Below, piece by piece: positions 1-12,778 of a stretch of DNA of 64,000 nt. The translations under genes were made by a program, and so were the position numbers. The first letter of the stretch is position 1, and every line of letters starts with the position of its first letter. Origin of the DNA: Piezodorus guildinii. Taxonomy: Eukaryota; Arthropoda; Insecta; Hemiptera; Pentatomidae. The notes beneath the pieces were generated by a model that saw nothing but the letters and a program-made list of their open reading frames with translations, was not told where the DNA came from and did not search any database. The DNA lies in the NCBI GenBank assembly GCA_023052935.1, contig CM041294.1, positions 155,435,399 through 155,499,398 of the forward strand. Reading direction: 5' to 3'.

Positions 1-2171
1 TCGTACCAGAGGTGTAGATGTGACGTTACGCGCGCTACACTTCGAGACGAGTATAAGTCACAAGCCAGGGCTTACCGAAACGCAGTGCGTTTAAGAAAGC
101 GGAAATCCTGGGACGATTTCATCGTCGAGGAGTCCTCCAAGAATCCTTGGGGTATCCCATACAGAGTGGCCTTGGGTAAGCTGACTCCACTGCAAGTAAT
201 TGCAGCGTTGAAACACGATACTGCCCAAGCAACCACCCTTGAAGAGGCGGCGAAGATATTTATTTCGGAGACCTACCCCAGAGATGATCCTTCTCAGGAT
301 GGCGAGGACGATTGTTTTATTAGACGCACTACGGTATGCCCACCTGGTACGGACTTATGCCCACCATGGGACATATGGGACCTCCGTGTTGCTGTGGATG
401 GACAAAAGACTGGTCGTGCTCCAGGTTTAGACTCCATTGACTCGGCAATTATAAAGAACAGTATCCCCTATATCGAAGATAGATTGCTATCATTATTCAA
501 TGATTGCTTGGATAGGGGATACTTTCCAAAAAACTGGAAGATTGCTGATATAAGGCTCCTGTACAAAGGAGGAGACAAAGACAGGCAAAAATCAAAATCT
601 TACAGGCCGATATGCCTCCTACCGGTAATGAGTAAAATTTTAGAAACTCTAATGGCCTCAAGCCTAAGACCGGTCTTTTTGCGAGCTGCCCATCCACGGC
701 AGTATGGATCAACCAAAGGAAGGGGAACCGTAGATGCTCTGCTGAACATACGCCGGGACGTCGAAGGAAGGGCTGAGAAATATGTTTTACTTATTTTGTT
801 CGACATATCCTCCGCCTTCGACAGCGTGTGGTGGCCAAGCGTACTCCAGCAGTTGCACAAATATGAAGCTCCCAGCAACTTGTACGATCTCATGAGGAGC
901 TACCTGCAGGACAGGACTTTAAGGATAAGAGGCAACTTCTATGAAGTAGAAGATACTGTGGAAAGAGGTTGCCCACAAGGCTCTGTTCTTGCTCCTGCAT
1001 TGTGGAAATTGGTGTTTGACGAGTTGCTGGGAGTACTGGAAGAAAATCGGTTCCCCGCAACGGCGTATGTAGACGATCTGGCCGTATTGGTGGCCTCGAA
1101 TAGTAGAGCTGGTCTGAAAGAGTCAGGTGAACGGTGTGCCAACCTAGTAAGCAGATGGTGCGAGAGGAAAAAGTTGAAGATGGCCACAGCCAAGACTCAA
1201 ACTATTCTCTTGCGAGGTGCGACTGACAGGGCCCATCCTATAACTTTAAATATTCAAGGAGCCTGTATAATATTCGTCCAAGTGAGGTTGTTACCTACCT
1301 TGGCATTAGGATTACTTCAAAGTTCAATGTCACGCCTCACTTGGACCACTTAAGAAGTAGGGTGGGCTTGACTCTTAATGGCCTCAGCCGTATAGGGGGC
1401 GCTTTTTGGGGCCTCAGGTACCCAGCAACATTGGCTATTTACAAAGGAGTGGTTTTGGGTATCCTGAGATATGCGTCCCCAGCATGGAGTCAGAATCTCT
1501 CGCACCGACAAAAAAGTAAGTTGGCCACGATCCAGCGGACAGCTCTACTCCGGGTCACCAGAGCGTTTAGAACAGTGTCTCATGAGGCGGTGCAGATATT
1601 AGCAGGAGAGATACCAATAGACCTTCTCCTAAGAGAAGACTATTACGTACATAAAATCAAGAGAGAAGGTATGGCGGATCTACCAGAAAACCTTAGAGTG
1701 AAGATCAACTTAGAACCCAGCAAATGGAAGATGATTCTCCGGGAGATCACGATAGAGGAATGGAACCGTCGGTGGGTGACGACGCCAAAAGGTGCTGATC
1801 TAAGGAAGTATTTCCCCACCGTCGGGTCAAGGCTGGAAAAAACATGGATCCTCCCGGACTACTGGGTTTCACAGTTCCTCACGGGGCATGGGGGCTTCCG
1901 AGCAAAACTTGCTAAGCATGGGAAAAACATAAGTCCCCTATGTCCCAGTTGTGGTGTTCCGGAGACCGCCGAGCATATCCTCCTTGTCTGTGCCGCTTAT
2001 GAGACACTAAGAACGAATCTTCTGAAGAACACAGGCCTCTACATCCTCACGGAGAGTGACATTCCTCACCTGGTAACCAAAGAAAACTACCCGTATTACA
2101 AAGCATTCGTGTACGGGTGGAAAGAATGTGTTGGTCCAAGTCACTTCACGCTGGTTAGGGGAGAAGCATGA
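1..2171 (+). pseudogene. R1-clade LINE ORF2 remnant (reverse transcriptase plus C-terminal zinc knuckle), cut by window edge and frameshifted
   Basis: This is the reverse transcriptase half of a non-LTR retrotransposon; the frame is already open at base 1, so the protein is cut by the window. RT motifs are in order: DISSAFDSVWW (about 800-835), GCPQGSVLAPALW (about 967-1005) and the catalytic AYVDDLAVLV (about 1063-1095). Frame 1 drifts off at about 1250-1275. The correct reading (PSEVVTYLGI, then TPHLDHLRS) continues in frame 3 from about 1275 to the stop at 2171, so one small indel broke the ORF. The C-terminus has a knuckle, CPSCG...H...C (CX2CX7HX4C, about 1939-1991). The same family forms the element at 23.2-27.45 kb. 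R1 clade is my assignment from the RT style and the C-terminal knuckle. Confidence 0.85.
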
Positions 2172-2316
2172 AGAAGGCTGCCGAACATTTGAACTAACTT
2201 TGAAGACATAAAGCAGCTGTGGGTTGTAACTTGGTACTTCCTACAGCTGCAAGCACCCGTATTGCCTTCAAGGCAGGGAAGGGTTTAAATAAATAAATAA
2301 ATAAATAAATAAAAAT
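1..2316 (+). mobile_element. R1-like non-LTR retrotransposon, 3' part with TAAA-repeat tail
   Basis: The RT ORF is followed by a short 3' UTR (2172-2285) and a tail of about seven AAAT/TAAA units (2285-2316), typical of a target-primed LINE 3' end. The 5' part lies outside the window, so its target-site duplication cannot be tested. Confidence 0.8.
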
Positions 2317-2329
2317 AAAAGGATATAAT

Positions 2330-2420
2330 TAAATGGGAATTCACTCACAGCCACTCCCCTGGGTATGTGAGACCCAGCCACTCACAAACATAGACGTTAG
2401 GAGTGATGACCCTACCCTGT
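2330..2420 (+). mobile_element. SINE body fragment
   Basis: The stretch with CACTCACA...GGGTATGTGAGACCC resembles the body of the tRNA-headed SINE read on the minus strand at 49075-49236. No tRNA-like head is present here. The match is by eye and short. Confidence 0.35.
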
Positions 2421-2552
2421 AAAATCTCATTGAGAATCGTATGTTCTCCCAGGAGATCACATCACGCGGCCAAGGGCCTACACGGCCTGATGCGCCAGAG
2501 AAAAAAAATTTGTAAAGAAGAGATTGATCCGAAGAATTTATTTAATAATTTT

Positions 2553-2880
2553 CTTCTTTGTTAAAAAAAATGTTCTTCCACTGCTGCTTGGAGCTCATTG
2601 TTGGTGTTGAATTGCCTCCCACTAAGGTCAGATTTTAACTTTGAGAAGTGGTAGTTGTTAGGGGCCAAGGCTGGACTGTAGGGTTGATGAGAGATTTTTT
2701 GGAATCCACAGTCCTTTAGAGCGGCCTTGGAAATCAATGCTGTGTGGACAGGGGTGTTGTCGTGAAGGAGGCGGACACCTCTGCTTAACTTCCCCCACAT
2801 GTTCTCTTTAATGGCATATCATAACCGGTGAAGTAGGGCTGGATAATACTTACCATTCATTGTGATCTATCAGTAGTATT
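2553..2880 (-). pseudogene. mariner transposase C-terminal remnant
   Basis: On the minus strand this reads through a mariner catalytic-domain C-terminus: a KYYPALLH-like stretch, RGVRLLHDNTPVHTA around the second catalytic Asp, then a block matching the usual YSPDLAPxDYHLF. Here that block is YSPALAPNNYHF, so the Asp expected as the third catalytic residue is Asn and the SPDL Asp is Ala. With the N-terminus missing and a stop near 2820, it is inactive. Confidence 0.8.
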
Positions 2881-2913
2881 CCTTTACAGTCCCAAAAACT
2901 TAGGGCCATTACC

Positions 2914-3347
2914 CAGGGTGTCTAGCGACAGGGAAAACTGGGAAAAGTCAGGGATTTTAAAAACATATGAAAAAATCAGGAAATTTGTACTTTGGTCAGA
3001 GAAAATGGTCCCTAGATAACATCATTTCTTCTTCATTCAGACAAAAGTTCCAATATGCCTAATTGTTGATTCAAACATTAAAGAAAAGCTCTTAAAGTTT
3101 ATACAGATAAATTGATTTTAAATAAATTTGTAGTCAGATTTGTAAATATTTATTATTTCTAACTGCAGTAGCCAAGTTCATCATAATTCATTGGTAAGTC
3201 AACTTAAACAACTACAATTTTAGCTGCTGTCAGGTAGATATAGTTGAATCTTATCGTCAAGTAATTAGCCATCATATATATTTACAATACTTTTTACAAT
3301 ATGTAAAAGTCAGGGAATCTCTTTGAACTGATTTGCTAGACACCCTG
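2914..3347. mobile_element. 434-bp MITE with 13-bp perfect terminal inverted repeats and 5-bp TTACC duplication
   Basis: The ends are CAGGGTGTCTAGC and its exact reverse complement GCTAGACACCCTG. TTACC flanks both sides (2909-2913 and 3348-3352) as a target-site duplication. The interior is AT-rich and non-coding. The TIR start is hAT-like but a 5-bp duplication does not fit hAT (8 bp), so the superfamily is open. Confidence 0.8.
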
Positions 3348-3478
3348 TTACCTTATTTGTTGACTGTGTGACTTTTTTCATTACAGGAGGCGCTTCTCTG
3401 CGTCTGCATTCCTCAGTTTCGGTCTTTTGTGGTAAAATATATATTTGTTACTAATAATTTATAATCTATGTTGGATAG

Positions 3479-3583
3479 GAACTGAAGGACTGTAAATCAC
3501 AGATGACCGACCTTACAAACCAGTGGTACCAAGCCATCAGGATCTCTCCGAACGAGTCAGACGAGGAGCACCAGCCCAGCTGA
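3479..3583 (+). CDS. Last coding exon of an unidentified gene (acidic, coiled-coil-like C-terminus)
   Basis: After a plausible acceptor (TTGGATAG, AG at 3477-3478) there are 34 open codons in phase 0 ending at TGA 3581-3583. The peptide begins ELKDCKSQMTDLTNQWYQAI and ends in an acidic tail, SDEEHQPS. Its codon composition is richer in G+C than the flanking DNA, and it matches no transposon I know. The first part could form the end of an amphipathic helix. A possible small upstream exon lies near 3386-3431 (acceptor CATTACAG, donor GTAAAA) but its frame is uncertain. The rest of the gene must lie upstream, through or left of the transposons at 1-3347. I do not recognise the product. Confidence 0.5.
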   Translation, partial: ELKDCKSQMTDLTNQWYQAIRISPNESDEEHQPS

Positions 3584-6500
3584 CAACAACAGGCTGTAGA
3601 AAATCCTTTCGCCCAAGCCTAAAAATAATTTTTATCTACAAAAATATATAGAGTATAAATTTTAATAACTTCATTTTTTCTTTACATTGAATGTATTTTT
3701 TCTTTTCGAGAATTGAATTTAAAAACTAAACAATGATATATTCTGTCCAATAGACTATAAACATAAGAATACAATATTTTGATTCAAGAATTTCCCTTAT
3801 ATATTATAAATTTAATGTGAAATTCTTTAAAAACTAATGTATATAAATTGGTACTATACTCTTTGTATTAGTACAAAATACTTATGTATAGTATGGTTTG
3901 GCACAAATATTCTTTTACAGTTTAATTTAATTCAATCCTATTCATTATAATTGGTAGGGAAGTATAATAGAAAATAGTAAGAATTTTTTACAAATTTTAA
4001 AAAGTATTTTGTAATTTGATTTTACTGTTTTTTAGATTCACCATTATTGTTCTTATTATTCATATTAAATTTTAAGAAATATTTATTTTTTTAGAGGCTT
4101 ATAAGTCACATTTTTGTTTTTTTAATGAGAAAAAGAAACATGATATGTTTTTTGTTTTTTTTAGTTTCTTGTTGATTCAATCGTTGAAACTCTAAGCTCT
4201 GCTGAATAAGATATTTGGAATATATGTGATGGTTATTCAGGGTATATTTATGTAATATATATTTTCTTTCTGTTTTACTTAAAATAGTTTACTTTTTACC
4301 CTTGAATTCTCAGGGTTAAGCAATTCCTACCAACTATATTAAAACTAATTGATCGGCATAGAAGAAATTTTGTGAAAATTTTCTTCTCTAAAATATTATT
4401 TTCAGTATTATTTTTCTGCGTAGTTTTTTAATTTTATGTGCAATTTTTGTGTTACTAATTATCGCTTTTACGATTATTGGTGCTAGTCTTGTTAGAAGTT
4501 ATTGTTAATTATTATATTTTCAAGTAAGTCATTAGTTATTTTTGAAAATATTTTTCGAAGTTGTTTATTTTTAGGTACAATAATCCTGTTTATTGAAATT
4601 TAATATAATTAATTTTTTTAAGCTTGTTGGATGTTTTTTGGTATATTTTTCTGCATATTCTAATATTTTCTTGGAAGTAATTCTCTGTCAAAAAAAAAAA
4701 ATTAATTCCATTTATATGTAATCATATTGCATTTCACAAAGAGTGTTTTGATGACTGCTTTCTTAATAAGTATGTTCTTATATTGTTATTTATTATTATT
4801 CGTAGTTAATAATAGTATAATTATTCACTTAATGTTTAATTATGCTACTCATTAAACTATTAAAACTATCCAACTAAGGCTTTGATTAGTGAGGTCCTAC
4901 TTTATTATAGTTCCAAATATAAAATTGATTGTTACATAATTTTGTTATGCTTTATTTTTTCATTACAAATTGTGAAATGAGGATTTATTGAATTTTAAGG
5001 AACATCACTAGCTCTATAGATCCATTTTTTATCTATATTTTTTAATGCCTTTTTTTCTTCTATTTGAGAATTTATATCTCGCCTTTACAACGATAAACTC
5101 CAACTTATTGTTTTTTATTTATTTTTAATTTTAAAATTATATTGTTCTTGTAAGTGGCAAAAATATGTGAAGTATTGTTCCTTATTACCATCATGGCTGA
5201 AATTAAGCATTACTTGTCGGTTAAGTGTTTGTTTTCAGCAATTTGTACTATAATGTAGTAGGCACAAAATTTAGTCTAATATACTCAAATTTCTTTTTTT
5301 TCTTTTCTGAATTATCGGGGAACTAGTAAGTTCGTGAGAATTTTTAAAATTAAAATTAGAGCTTTATTGTATCAAAATTGTAATCAAGTAGTTTTATCAC
5401 TTATGCCTATCTTGCTGTCAGTATATGGAACCTCTATTAAAAGAATAAAGATAGTTTTTGATCCAATTTAATTTAATACTAGCGATACTCTTAAAAATTC
5501 TTTTCAACTTACTTGTTTACCTGATATATATCTTTAAAAAAGTCATTAAATCAATTTTCAAATTTTATTGTAATTTTTTTTAAATTGTTTTTTCACAATT
5601 GATTTTTGTTAAATAATTTTAATTTTATGATCATTAACCTACTGAATTTCAAATTAATTCTTGTGAGTATATACTAAAATTCCTATATGTTTTAGAGTGT
5701 CATGAATAATTTATAGTAAATTTGTGATTTAGTTTTGTAAGATGAAGTAGAGAGTGTAGTGAGGTATTGAATAAACTAATGACTTATTTATTATTCTTAT
5801 TATTTTTTTTGGTGGTGGAATTCAGGACAGTGTTAAAATATAATATATAAATTGATTACTATTTTAACAGGTAATTATTTTTTTAAATCAAATCAATTTT
5901 TCTTGAATATGTTTCACGTTTGTAATCAATGATAAAATCTGCTCTTTTCTGAAGAATGTTAAAGTTGTTTATATAATTTGAGTGGATCCTTGTTGTCATG
6001 GTAGAACTTAGTTTTATGGAAAACTAAGTGTTCCAACAGAAACTTCAATTTAATTATTTTCTGCTATATTTTAAATGGGGTCAATGAGGATAATTTCATT
6101 CTGACCACTCAACACCTAATAGAACATTGGACAACCATGATCATGAAAAATAGCTATGATAACTATATCTACATTCACAGAATATTATTTATTCAGAATA
6201 ATTACAAAACTAGTTTGTTACAATTGAATTTCCTGTTCAGTATGTTTTTTTTTTTTGTAAAAAGCAACTTTAAAATCCACTACATTTAATCAAAATGCAA
6301 TTATTTAACCGATTCTGAGTAAGGAAAATTGATGGAGGAAAACGATAAACTCAAAACTTTTAGGCTTAAGTGATAATAATCAAAATTAGTAGTCAATGCT
6401 TCTTCATTATATGAATCAATGATTAGTAAAAAATATTGAAATGAATTACATTTAATTTATTTTTTACTGTTAATTATATTGAAAATACACATATTTATTA

Positions 6501-9390
6501 ATTTAAAGTTACTATATATTTCATGGATTTCTTGTATACATAAAATATTCCCTATTTTTAATATTTTTTAGGGAGCGGTTCTAGATTAAATTATTTAATG
6601 TATTTACTATTGTAAAGGCATTGGTTACTGCCTTATTGATTACATATATACTGAGCATATATCATTCATTTTTTAAGAAATGGAATCTTGGAGTGGAGTG
6701 ATTGCTAATGAGCTTATCCAAATTTTCTTCACTCCTGTTCACCTATCCATTTGGTGTGATAATCAGAGGCCCTCTTAAAAGGAATAAATTAAAATTATTG
6801 AACAGTAAAGAATGATGTAATTCACTTGAATTCGTAAGTTGGGAAGGATCTTCTGTGTACATTTTGGAGTGAATAAAATGAAAGAACGAGAATATACTCT
6901 ATTCCATTATAATTTCACTCTAATTAATACCTTTTTACTTATAATTTTATAAATATATTTTTTTATGGTGAATTAAAAAGAAGTATTACATATAGTGGAA
7001 TTTATTTGAAAGTGTGTAGAACTAAATTTATACAAATGCTTAATCCGAGTCCAACATGTAACTAGCTGTGTTATAACAAGGGTTCACTATGTGCGCTATA
7101 CTTATTAATTTATATTAAAGTATTGTCTATTAATGTGCCAAATAATAGCTGTTTTCAAAAATATAGAATATTTAAAGTTAGTTAATATATATAGTTGATA
7201 TAATCAGCATGAAAATTTAGATGTTTGCATTGTTATACAGCAACAAATTATAGATTATATTTTTCAATATTCTGTTATTAACCTTATCAGTATGTGGTGT
7301 GACGGTTTTGCTATGTTAATCCTACTTTACTTTACTGCTTTTGTAATAAATTTTGCTAAATTTATAAATTAGATGATTAAAAGACTGTTTTAAAGCACAT
7401 AAGACGATTTGGACCAATACTGTTTTATTATCTGAATGTTTTTAATAGTTTTTTTGCATTTTGTAACTTTAAATAGTTTGTTTTTTCTTATCAATGATTA
7501 CTGTATCTATATTCACCGCCTCATGTATTTCTCACTTGGCCTATTTGTAAATAGTTTATTTGTTTAATATTGAACAGGCAGATTTTCTATTTGACTTATT
7601 CTTTGTTAACTTTATTGGGTTTCAAATATGTTTTTTGTCTTGACTATGGCTTTTGTGCTCGGTTTGGAGATTTATTTACACATTAGAGAATTAGGCCTTA
7701 ACATATTTCTAACGTATTAAAGTTATTGAAGCAAAGAAGGAATTTCTGATGTAATTACTTATAATATTCTTCTACATCTCTTATGAAATTTATATATGTT
7801 GTAAAATTTTAATATTTTTCCCGGCTTTAATGGATAATGTATAGAATACATTATATATGTCCTCAGCATTCATATATTAATGAACAGTACTTAAAGTCTG
7901 AGAGATTTTGTATGGCACCTGGCTAGAAGTGAGTTTGACTCAAATCTGAAAGACAAACAGTCCTTGCCCCCAAAAATTGATTATTGTTTTTGGTTAAAAC
8001 TATGTGCGTTTCAGACATTTGTTTTATTTAGAATGACATGTGATGGGTCCTAAGGGGTGTTAAGGAGTAATTAAAAAAGGGAAAACGTATGAAGAATTAA
8101 ATTTATCTTTGATATTCCGTTTCAAATAAAATTTTGTGCAGAATGTGAATATACTTCTGAAATTAAATTTCCTGTTATATCATTTCAGTATTATATGATT
8201 ATTTTTCAAATAAGTGTTCCAAAACTGGTACCTCACATCAGATTGTAGGCATTTCTAAAGCTTAGGATATTCTTTGAGAACCTAAATTGAGCTAACTCCA
8301 TAAATACTTTCTTTTTTTAAATAATCATGGTTAAATTTTGTATTTTTCAAAATTGTGATGACTATTTAAACTAATACCTACCTAACCTACTCTGGACAAA
8401 AGTCATTGACTGTACCCTCTACCCTAGTGCCTTCACTAATCTCTCGTACGATAATGTATGAATGCACAGTTTTTAAACATTTTAAAAATTAATAAGCCTT
8501 TATTTATTGCTGAATTATTACATAGTATTATGTATTTATTAAATGACGTGTAGTCATTTAACTTTGTTCATAATGTTTCTAACTTGTATAACTTTAATTA
8601 TTTTGCATCAGGCTTCATAAATTACTCTTTTGATGCATGGAGATATTTACTCATAACTGTATAAATATTATTCACTAATAAGCTCTTTGTATTCATGCTC
8701 GTTAACACAGTATATTATTCGCAAGGGGTGTGATTTCTTTGTTTTATAGGTTAGTAGGCTATAATAATGTTAGAAACTACAAATCTATCATCTTTACCCT
8801 TTTATATCTATTTGGTGTTTTTATTCTGAACTTTGAATCAAAACAGTATTTTTCTGTATACATAACAAGTTCAATCCTTTATGACAGTAAATATGGAGAT
8901 TATACCGATTTCATAATTATTTATGTGTTATAATTGGTAATATATTAAGCTCATAACTTTTTACTGTAGAGTTATTTGTGGTTTCAAAAACTGAAACAGA
9001 ATCAGAGAAATTCTGATTCAGAAATGTTGTTCTCTGTCCAGTTTATAATAATACCTTAATAATTGTCTGTTACATGTTTTTACTAAACTCAATGGGTGTA
9101 TTGCTTTTCCTTTCAAAATCATATTAATGCTTTAAAATAAATATTTCTATTATATGTCCATGTTGTTTTTTGATTGGTAATTGATGTTCGAGTATTTTAT
9201 TAAATTAAAAAAAAAAAAAAGGAAAGAAAATAAGACCACAGATGTTGCTCATTATAATATTATAGAATTTATACATGTTAAGATTTGTTAAAAAAGATTT
9301 TGGATTTATTAAACATTTATATTATGGTATAGAGTATTTCTATTTTGTTGATTGGATTTTTGTGATAAATGTTTTTATTGTTATCAATCT

Positions 9391-9425
<35 letters not shown>

Positions 9426-9822
9426 CTATGAGATGTTAGTATAGATATTTTATTTATTTTGTTTTTTTAGAGTATTAGGAGAAATAAGACCAGTGGGTAA
9501 AAAATATCTTTTGTTTTTGTGAATTGATGTCAAGATGGTTTGGCATCAAATGCCATGGATGGTTGTGATTTATTTATTTCTAGTACTGCTTGTCCATTAT
9601 CGGAAAATTTATTATTATATTATATAAAAATATTATAAATATAATGTCGATTAAAATTAATGTTTTTATTTCTTTTCTCCTTATCATTATTGAAGTATTT
9701 TATTCCCTAAACTACAATTTAAAATTATGGAAGCAGCAGAGTCTGGAATGTATTGATTAACAGGACTGGTTCTCATGTTCATTCCTTGGTTGCAGTTCAT
9801 ATTGAGCAAATTCAACTCAGCT
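3584..9822. other. Gene-free AT-rich stretch, possibly a long 3' UTR or intergenic DNA
   Basis: About 6.2 kb of AT-rich sequence with no coding-like ORF and no transposon I could recognise. It contains many TGTAAATA-like and AATAAA-like strings, as a long UTR would, but these are expected by chance at this composition. It lies directly downstream of the stop codon at 3583. Confidence 0.4.
9392..9421. repeat. Poly(T) tract, 30 nt
   Basis: An uninterrupted run of T. It could be the tail of a minus-strand retroposed element, but no body is recognisable on its right side. Confidence 0.85.
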
Positions 9823-9824
9823 AT

Positions 9825-9830
9825 CATATA

Positions 9831-9857
<27 letters not shown>
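9825..9857. repeat. TA dinucleotide microsatellite
   Basis: A near-continuous (TA)n run followed by a T-rich stretch. Confidence 0.85.
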
Positions 9858-9864
<7 letters not shown>

Positions 9865-10139
9865 TTCTTATTTTCCTTCTATGGTAACCCCAAAGAAGGA
9901 GTTTATTAATTAAGAGTTCCATGTTCCATGCCTAATACATAGGCACACTACACGTAATACTATGTTATATTTACAAATATATTAAGTTTGTAGCATTTTA
10001 CAGTGTTTTAAACAATAAATAAAACAAAAGAGAAGAGAAATAACACATTGAAAATATCATAAATAGATGAAATACCTAAAATATGTTAATTATACAAATC
10101 AAGATATGAAAAAAAAAAATAATAAACACAAAAATAAAA

Positions 10140-10762
10140 AATAACATTAAGCACAACAAGATTACAAAACCTCAACTGCCTACTAAAATCCTACAATTCC
10201 TACAATCTGTGTTAAGTTGATTAAAGTCTATTGATTTTATGAAATTTATAAAATATTTTTTAAATTTTGTCATAAGTCTTTGTTCTTTTTCTGGCCAAGT
10301 CCCGTGTTCCAGTATAACGTTCTGTATTAATTTTGCTCGTATGTGGTCTAATTGTTTACATTGTATATTAAGTGTCGAAAGTTGTGTATGTCTCCATCGT
10401 ATGGGCACTTGTAATCTTGTAGTATATTAAAGCGTTTTAAGTATTGTTTTGTTTGTCCATGTTCAGTCAGGAATTGTGTCACCTTGTAGTTGTTACTTAG
10501 TATGTTTTTGTAGTTGTGTGTGATAAAGGGAACAAATCTATGAAGGCTTGGTGACTTCGGTGAAGCAGCCCAGGAATGGTTCCAATTAACTATCGTCTCC
10601 TTCCCTTTGATGTAAGATATAAGAACCTTATTATAGGATATAGGAAGGTCACTTTGAGCCGCTATCTTTGCAAGGGTGTCCGCTTGCTCGTTGCTTTCTA
10701 CTCCTGAGTGCCCCTTTATCCACATTATGCTAACGTTTTTATTTTCTGAATGTAGCTTAATA
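10140..10762 (-). pseudogene. LINE remnant with RNase H domain and C-terminal zinc-knuckle-like region
   Basis: The minus strand encodes the end of an RNase H domain (WIKGHSGVESNEQADTLAK, including the conserved NEQAD acid), then a tail with FLTEHGQTKQYLKRFNI and a degraded Cys/His knuckle (CPYDGDIHNFRHLIYN). A frame change near 10390 continues into IRWRHTQLSTLNIQCKQLD. RNase H with this C-terminal arrangement occurs in I-group LINEs (I, R1, LOA and relatives). The 5' side ends in a TA repeat next to the LTR element. Only about 0.6 kb survives. Confidence 0.75.
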
Positions 10763-10782
10763 ATATATATATATATATATTA
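10762..10782. repeat. TA microsatellite flanking the LTR element
   Basis: A (TA)n run abutting the left end of the LTR element. The right LTR is also followed by ATATATATA (13272-13280), so the element probably inserted into a TA-rich target. Confidence 0.75.
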
Positions 10783-10833
10783 TAATATGCGTATTTTTAA
10801 AAAATTAAATTATCACAATATATACTTAATTAA

Positions 10834-11234
10834 TATTCAATTTATCTCTCAGGATATGGTATGGGTTCTTGACAATCAGGCACATAATCTTTTATATAAC
10901 TTTTTTAATCATAATAATAACTTACAAACATTAAACTAACAATATGCAGGCTAACCAAGGTCCCTCTTCATATTCTGCTCCACACTCTCCAACTCCCCAG
11001 TAAAAACTAACTATATCCAGGTATAAAGATATAGACCTATCTCTTACCTGGTAGGTACCTGACAGCACCCTTTTTACTTAGCACCCAAAATGGATGCTAT
11101 GTTTGTAAACATACAATCAATCAAATTGGAGCTGATATTTAAATTTTACTTCTTATCTTATTGTTAGCCTGCCTAACACAATAATCAATAATAAATAATT
11201 TACTACAATAATTATAAAAAATGGGTATATTACA
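10834..11234 (-). repeat. 3' LTR (well-aligned part)
   Basis: It matches 12872-13271 at every position except one C insertion near 10996. The LTR may extend left to about 10780. Confidence 0.85.
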
Positions 11235-11243
11235 TTTCTCCCC
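11235..11243 (-). other. Polypurine tract of the LTR element
   Basis: GGGGAGAAA on the minus strand lies immediately before the 3' LTR, where plus-strand DNA priming is expected. Confidence 0.7.
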
Positions 11244-11905
11244 AATCCTAGGGAAAAAAAAAATATTTTGGTAGGAAATATATTTTTTTTTTTTTTTCAA
11301 TTATAACTATTTTAAAATATACACATTATTTCTTTCAATAAACCTTCTTTGTTACAAATATTTTCAATACTTTATAAATTAAGTTTATATACAATATTTT
11401 ACATTGAAGGATACATTTAAAAACTAACTAGGGACATAATATACTATAACTATATACACATACAAATTATACAAGCACACTGTAAAATTAAGAATACAGA
11501 ATCAACTAATTCTTCAACAAAAACTATATACTCAAATTTTTCTCACAAACAGGTCTAGGTGCATATGAAAAAAAAAATAATTAAGAAAGAAAATATAAAC
11601 AAAATAACAGTGTTACAAATTCAAAATATTACTATTGCCAAGACACCAATAAGACAATTGAACATAATTTTTAGCTAATGAAGTTGTGAGCGTGTATGTA
11701 AATTTAAATATCAAGAAACTTAAGCAAACTATTGTGAAAAAGATTTACATTTGGACCAGCTATTAAAATTTAATACTTGAGTGATTCTAATTATTACATT
11801 ATTTATAACTTATTTATAAATAATTCCAGTATGGTTCAATCTGAACATTGTTCAGACTGCCCATTTTTTAGCTCATCTGACGGAGGGAACGCTAGTCATC
11901 CCTTT

Positions 11906-12685
11906 TTATCCTCTGGAAAAGGATAAAGACTGCCATGTCCAAAAATAATATGGTGTCTGATTTTTCCTAACATGGTCTAAGACCATGTAACCATTATAAA
12001 ATTCATATTTTAAAATTTTGGTAATGATATGCTCGGTTGGCACATCTCTGTTTTCATTAAATAAATTTACATTTGGTAACAAACAATTATAGGAGATGGA
12101 CAAACCTATTTTCAGATTATTTAAAACTTTTAACCTATAAAATAACACCTGGGGTTTGTTTTGGGGACTTAAGGCACTAATTAAAGTTCTGAAAGTTAAG
12201 CACTTGGTGTCACTGGATTTCATTTCACAAATTTCATCTTCTTTGGTGTTGACATTTTGCTTCATATCAATAGAGCTAGTCATTAAGTCCTGGGCCTCTT
12301 CAATCATAACATTACAAGGATTAGTCATTAACATAGGTTCTACTGTACACATTGGAGTTACTGTTTCTGTTTCACACTGTTGGTCAGTAAGATCTTTAGA
12401 AGGTACAGTCTTTGATAGAGGTTCTTCTGTACAATGAGGACTTACTGTTTCTGATGTAAACTCTTCACTCTCTTGGTCTGTAGGCTCTATATTATTGTGT
12501 TCTTCATCTTCAGTGAATGTTCTTTTCTGGGAATCAATTTTCATTTCTGTTGTAATACTTGTGACGGTTTCTAATACTTCTGTTCCAAATTTATCTATCT
12601 TTTGTTCCAATTTTTCCATCATCATCATCATTTGCTTCAACAAATCTACCTTATCTAAATAACTATTTGTTCCTTGGTCCTCCAT
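11906..12685 (-). CDS. 259-aa protein of the LTR element, gag-like N-terminus
   Basis: The single ORF of the element; its ATG at 12685 lies about 95 nt inside the primer-binding site. Residues about 10-45 form a Met/Leu/Lys-rich helix (KQMMMMMEKLEQKIDKF) that could oligomerise, followed by an acidic Ser/Thr/Glu-rich segment to about residue 150. The C-terminal 60 residues (from about NENRDVPTEH) look like a different module. No zinc knuckle, protease, RT or integrase motif is visible. I infer a gag start joined by internal deletion to a downstream coding end; the family (Ty3 or other) is not determined. Confidence 0.55.
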   Translation of the reverse strand: MEDQGTNSYLDKVDLLKQMMMMMEKLEQKIDKFGTEVLETVTSITTEMKIDSQKRTFTEDEEHNNIEPTDQESEEFTSETVSPHCTEEPLSKTVPSKDLTDQQCETETVTPMCTVEPMLMTNPCNVMIEEAQDLMTSSIDMKQNVNTKEDEICEMKSSDTKCLTFRTLISALSPQNKPQVLFYRLKVLNNLKIGLSISYNCLLPNVNLFNENRDVPTEHIITKILKYEFYNGYMVLDHVRKNQTPYYFWTWQSLSFSRG

Positions 12686-12778
12686 ATTGTTTGCTCACAA
12701 TTAACACTTAAAAAACTTATTAAACTATAAATTGTGCACTGATTGTCGTGGTCTTAATATTTAACAAATTAAGCCACA

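Noticed and set aside
8730..8933. 67-codon hydrophobic ORF
   Set aside because: Chance frame in very AT-rich DNA; no conserved motif, no splice or start context.
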